From: Xiphias gladius | Taxonomy: Eukaryota; Chordata; Actinopteri; Istiophoriformes; Xiphiidae | Direction: 5' to 3' | Assembly: GCF_016859285.1 (NCBI RefSeq) | Contig: NC_053407.1 | Location: 18,080,632 to 18,144,631 of the forward strand | DNA: 64,000 nt | Shown: one piece after another, positions 60,102 through 64,000 of the stretch | Layout: each line of letters opens with the position of its first letter | Position numbering within the stretch: the stretch's first letter is position 1 | Notes under the pieces: generated by a model | What the model was told of the DNA's origin: nothing | The model's database searches: none | The model's input: the letters and a program-made list of their open reading frames with translations, nothing else | Program-made: the position numbers and the translations under genes

Positions 60102-63100
60102 ATACACAAATTTTCACCCAAAACTAGTTGTAAAATTGCATTTCTGTTATTTCATGTTCGCATTTTGAGTAAATTAAAGCACACAGGCAGCAGGATACAT
60201 GCAACACATAGATTTCTAGACTGGGAAGAGTCTGTTGAGTTACCCTTCCCTTCTTAAAAATAATTGAACTTGGCATGTACTAGATTATTCTTTCAATAAA
60301 TACTTTGAATAATAATTTGAAAAAGCATTTTGAGTTTATATATTTTGCTTATTTCAACCTCTATTAATGAAGTTCTGTTTTTTTTTAAAGTTAAATTTGC
60401 CACTGTCATATTAAAATGGAAAATATCACTCTGATGAATCTGCAGTCCTTATTAGAGCATACACATACTGAACAGTGACACTACAGTACTACAGCAGGAT
60501 GTTTCTGTTTAATGACAACCCTGTCAGTTACTGGCATAAGATGAGATGAGAGAAAACATTTAGAGCACGCTCGGGTCACTCGTCTGTATTCAGCCTGATG
60601 GAGTCTATCCCCAGGCTGGTGACTGTAAATATTTCAGCCCTGTCTCACTGAAATATGAGCTGCGTCCTTTGTAGCTTCGTCATCGGCAGAGAGTGAAATG
60701 ACATGCCTTCCAGTCAGGCGTTACAGTGATGCCTGAGGCATCTCATGTAGCAGAGTCACAGCTGGTATGCTGGGATCACTTCTGTGGTCGACCAGCGATG
60801 GGGCTATGGGATCACGGGATTCCAGCAGACTTGGGGTGAGATGACCTGATGGATGGTCCATTCACGCAGACAAATAAGGCACGCTGTCATAAAATCGCAT
60901 GCTGCATGTAAGTAACACAAAACCATGTCCTTCATCAGCAGAGATACAGGTGTCTGTGAAGCAGTGCTTGACTCAGTGATGTGTCGGGAGGCCAAACTGT
61001 GATATGTGATGTGGTTTTCATGAGGCAGGCAGATTTAAATGATGCTCCTCAGTAAGAATTTTACTATAAGTCACCTGCAGGTAAATCTGAATTGTGAGCT
61101 CCCCGCATAACTTCTACAATCACATCATAAACTTTTGATATTTATCATGTGTTTGTTAAAGTATCCAAAACTATAAGATTTCTCCATTCACGACAGCATT
61201 TGATCTCTGCTGCAAGTGGCTTCGTATACTTATGTTGCCTCCTAGTTGAGCTGTTGAGAGCATTGTAAACTGAAAAAGAAAAAGTACCTTTAAAAGTTGC
61301 ACTGGTTGGACTCCAATGAGTTTGTTTTTCTTTCACAACAGTGTCACCTAGTGGGCAACATGAAGAATTGAATTTATCTTTATTTTAGTCTAAAGCTATA
61401 AAGGATATATATAATAAAACTGAGAACAGTAATCAGTAAATGTCACAAACAGGTTATAAAAAAGATATCTGCATTAAGATACAAAAATACATTTAATTTA
61501 GTTCAAATGGAAACATGAATATGCTAAATTTAACTAAAAGTAATATACTATAATAATATAAATTAAATTAATTTAATTATATATTTATGTATCTATATTT
61601 ATATTCAACATATTCCATAGACCAAGAATAGTTTACAGTATTTTGTGCAAATAACGAGTTGCATACACAGACAAAAAATATAGCCTTATCAACATGCAAA
61701 AAAAGGAACTGATAAAAAAGCTGATACGCCTCACAAGATGTATCTTGTTTAAATATGTGACTAAATAAATATGGATTGTGTATGAATGTATCTCCCTTCA
61801 AAGCATAGATTAGGCTAAGATTTGGTTTTCTTACAGTGAATGGATTTGTCATATATTTACAACAATCAACCATATGTCACATGAATTTCCTTTCAGTTTT
61901 GTGTGGTTATTGTATATATATTATACGTCTGATATTACAGCTAACTGTGCGCACAGGGACAAATGTCAACAATATATATTATATAATGTGTCTCCTGGCT
62001 CCAGTGATTCATAGTGCCCCTTATTTTATGTGAGCGTCTGATGCTGTGTGCTTGGGGAACAGAGCTGTCAGAAGATCTGACAGAGGAGGCTGTGTAGCTC
62101 TGGAGACAGACCAGAGGGCATTAATCATGAATGTCAGCCTCTCACTTTATCTGTGTGATCATTGGGTCATACTTTAGCATGATGATCACTCTGGAAATGA
62201 GCTCCTGGAGGCTGCTTCCATTATTCATACCTACAAGAGCACTGTGTGCTCCCTATTCTTGGAAATGAGATGTAATGAAGGGTGGCCATATTTAGGCTCC
62301 GTGTTCTTGATATGTCACGGAGTGGTATGTCTGTATTAGTGGGCTCATCCCCCTCTATGCCTCATCCTTAGCAATCTGCATCCCCTGTACCTGCATGATT
62401 AGACCCAAGGGAGGTGGCAGTTGTTGCTCATTAGGATACCGAGGACTAGTGACTAGTGCGCCTCTTTAAGGCAGAGGCCTGTCGTTTAAATGGCTGACCT
62501 TTTCATCAAGGTTGGGTTTTGCAGCTGTACAAACAACAGTGGATCTGACAAAGCTTTAAAATGGGGCACTGACTTATGTGGCAATAAAGCAGTGGAAGCG
62601 ATATTATTATTCTTAATTAATGTGGAAAGGATGTATTTCACAATCCATTTTCATACATAGTTCACAATGATTTTCCTAAATTCAGAACATTTGTCAAGTT
62701 GTCAAAGTTTTTACCAAGAAAGAGTTGGTTATCTGACTGTGTGAAGTAGTTGTTGAGAGTGTTGTGGTCCATACTGTACCATCCCTCCGGTATAATGCTA
62801 AAACACACACACACATACTGCATTTGGGAATTCTCACGTAATGCACTGGGCTAAAATGCCTCTTGTTTGTTCTTTTAAAGAGTGGTTTGGGTCTTGCAGG
62901 AGAAGGAAAGAAAAAGCCCACGAGAATCAGTTCTGCTCCTCTGCTACACGAGTTAAGTACAGGTAATTAGGTGGCAATATGTAGCTGGTTGTGGTGTGAG
63001 GGCTTGATGATGCCACACTCACGTAATTGGTCTCTGAGGTGCAGAAGGTCAACATCTCGAAAAACTGCATACAAATTAACCCGTGGAAGACAAAGCTTGT

Positions 63101-64000
63101 GTAAGATGTTCAGTGGTGATATTAAATCGGTGACAGCTGACCACACTATAAGAACATACTGAGCAAGTGTTCCGAATTATCTAGTCTGTTTTAAAACATT
63201 GTTGAATATCTATCATTCATTTATTCATTTATTCACTTCACTCTCATCTATGATCCCCATCACTTCTGCTGTGAGCATGCTCTGTGAACAATATATCAGG
63301 TCTATAATAGCCTCCTCGACAACTACTAACGTATGATTTAGCTTCCACATTATGTTCATATTTCACATGTTATTCATGTCAGTTTCCTGTGCATGTACAA
63401 TTCATATACATTTGGTTTTTGCTGTTGGTTTCTGAAGATATATTCAAAATCAATCCTGCCGGGAAGACCAATGCAGAATAGCAACAGTGCTCTTTGAACA
63501 TTGCTTTTTCTCCTAAAAAGGCTGAAGATAACTTATTGCAGATGGCAAAATCAATAGCATTGTGCTGAGCTGTAGAGGCTAATGTCGTCTGTATCATTGA
63601 TCAATATATTTGGTGATCATTTAGCTCCGGAGACCGGATTATTCCCACAGCAATATCAGGGTGAAACAGCAACAAGCCTTATGAAGCATTGATTTATCCA
63701 CATCAATATACAGTAGAATTGAGCTGTAAATAATAAATAATAAGCCATAAAAAATAAATTTGTTTTGTAACATGTCCCATTAATTGCCATGTTTTTATAG
63801 TGAACCGAAGCAGAGACAATGACTGACCAGACCTCACCAGTGTTTATGCAAACTGCTCTGTGGTTTGATTGGCAAATCGAGACACTCCCCAGTGAAAAGC
63901 GGCCACAGACTGCAGAGGCTGCGCCATCCTTTGTACAACTTGCTCTTCTGATAATTGAGCAGAGGATATTTTGGGTTCACAGTTCTCTCTTAATTAAAGG
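59201..64000. other. Intergenic region with no recognisable gene
   Basis: No splice-flanked coding segment, RNA gene or intact element is supported on either strand. Short open frames are scattered and none resembles a known protein. A (CA)n tract lies at 60069-60094. A less AT-rich block (about 62040-62530) could be non-coding regulatory sequence, which needs comparison with other fish. Confidence 0.55.
60069..60094. repeat. (CA)n microsatellite
   Basis: About 13 CA units preceded by a run of C, in the region after dapk2. Confidence 0.95.

Overview
The window is a gene-dense piece of a teleost (probably spiny-rayed) fish genome. Genes are split into many short exons with GT-AG introns. Proteins assembled by hand closely match vertebrate families in length and motifs. 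There are many (GT)n microsatellites and several repeat types that I recognise as common in spiny-rayed fish. No species name can be read from the sequence.

Layout, left to right. (1) idh3a, minus strand, 11 coding exons (765-5135), encodes the alpha subunit of mitochondrial NAD-isocitrate dehydrogenase (366 aa). A broken non-LTR retrotransposon tail (about 5205-6060) lies just upstream of its start codon. (2) lrrc61, minus strand, 9 coding exons (6844-9657), 261 aa. (3) cib2, plus strand, 6 coding exons (11077-17987), 187 aa, lies head-to-head with lrrc61. (4) sh2d7, minus strand (22041-24713), 431 aa from the family start, with an open 68-codon extension over two upstream exons to 25530. 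(5) tbc1d2b, plus strand, 13 exons (28682-40929), 969 aa, with a CpG-rich first exon and a 2.2 kb 3' UTR. (6) dapk2, plus strand (44214-58201), with two alternative 3' ends. One is a single terminal exon (54732-55367) giving a ZIPK/DAPK3-like coiled-coil tail. The other is three later exons giving the classical calmodulin-regulated tail. (7) About 4.8 kb (59200-64000) with no recognisable gene.

The order idh3a-cib2-sh2d7-tbc1d2b matches human 15q25.1. lrrc61 (on human chromosome 7) and dapk2 (human 15q22) are extra neighbours here. The genes do not form one pathway: TCA-cycle enzyme, LRR protein, hair-cell calcium sensor, SH2 adaptor, Rab-GAP and death-associated kinase.

The most interesting locus is dapk2. 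It has the ZIPK-like alternative terminal exon with its own poly(A) signal. A long (TG)n/(TCTG)n microsatellite forms the splice-acceptor tract of the exon carrying the catalytic loop. Two same-orientation copies of one inverted-repeat element bracket the two main calmodulin-segment exons. I saw no credible new biochemical system. All exon joins are conceptual and were not tested against transcripts.
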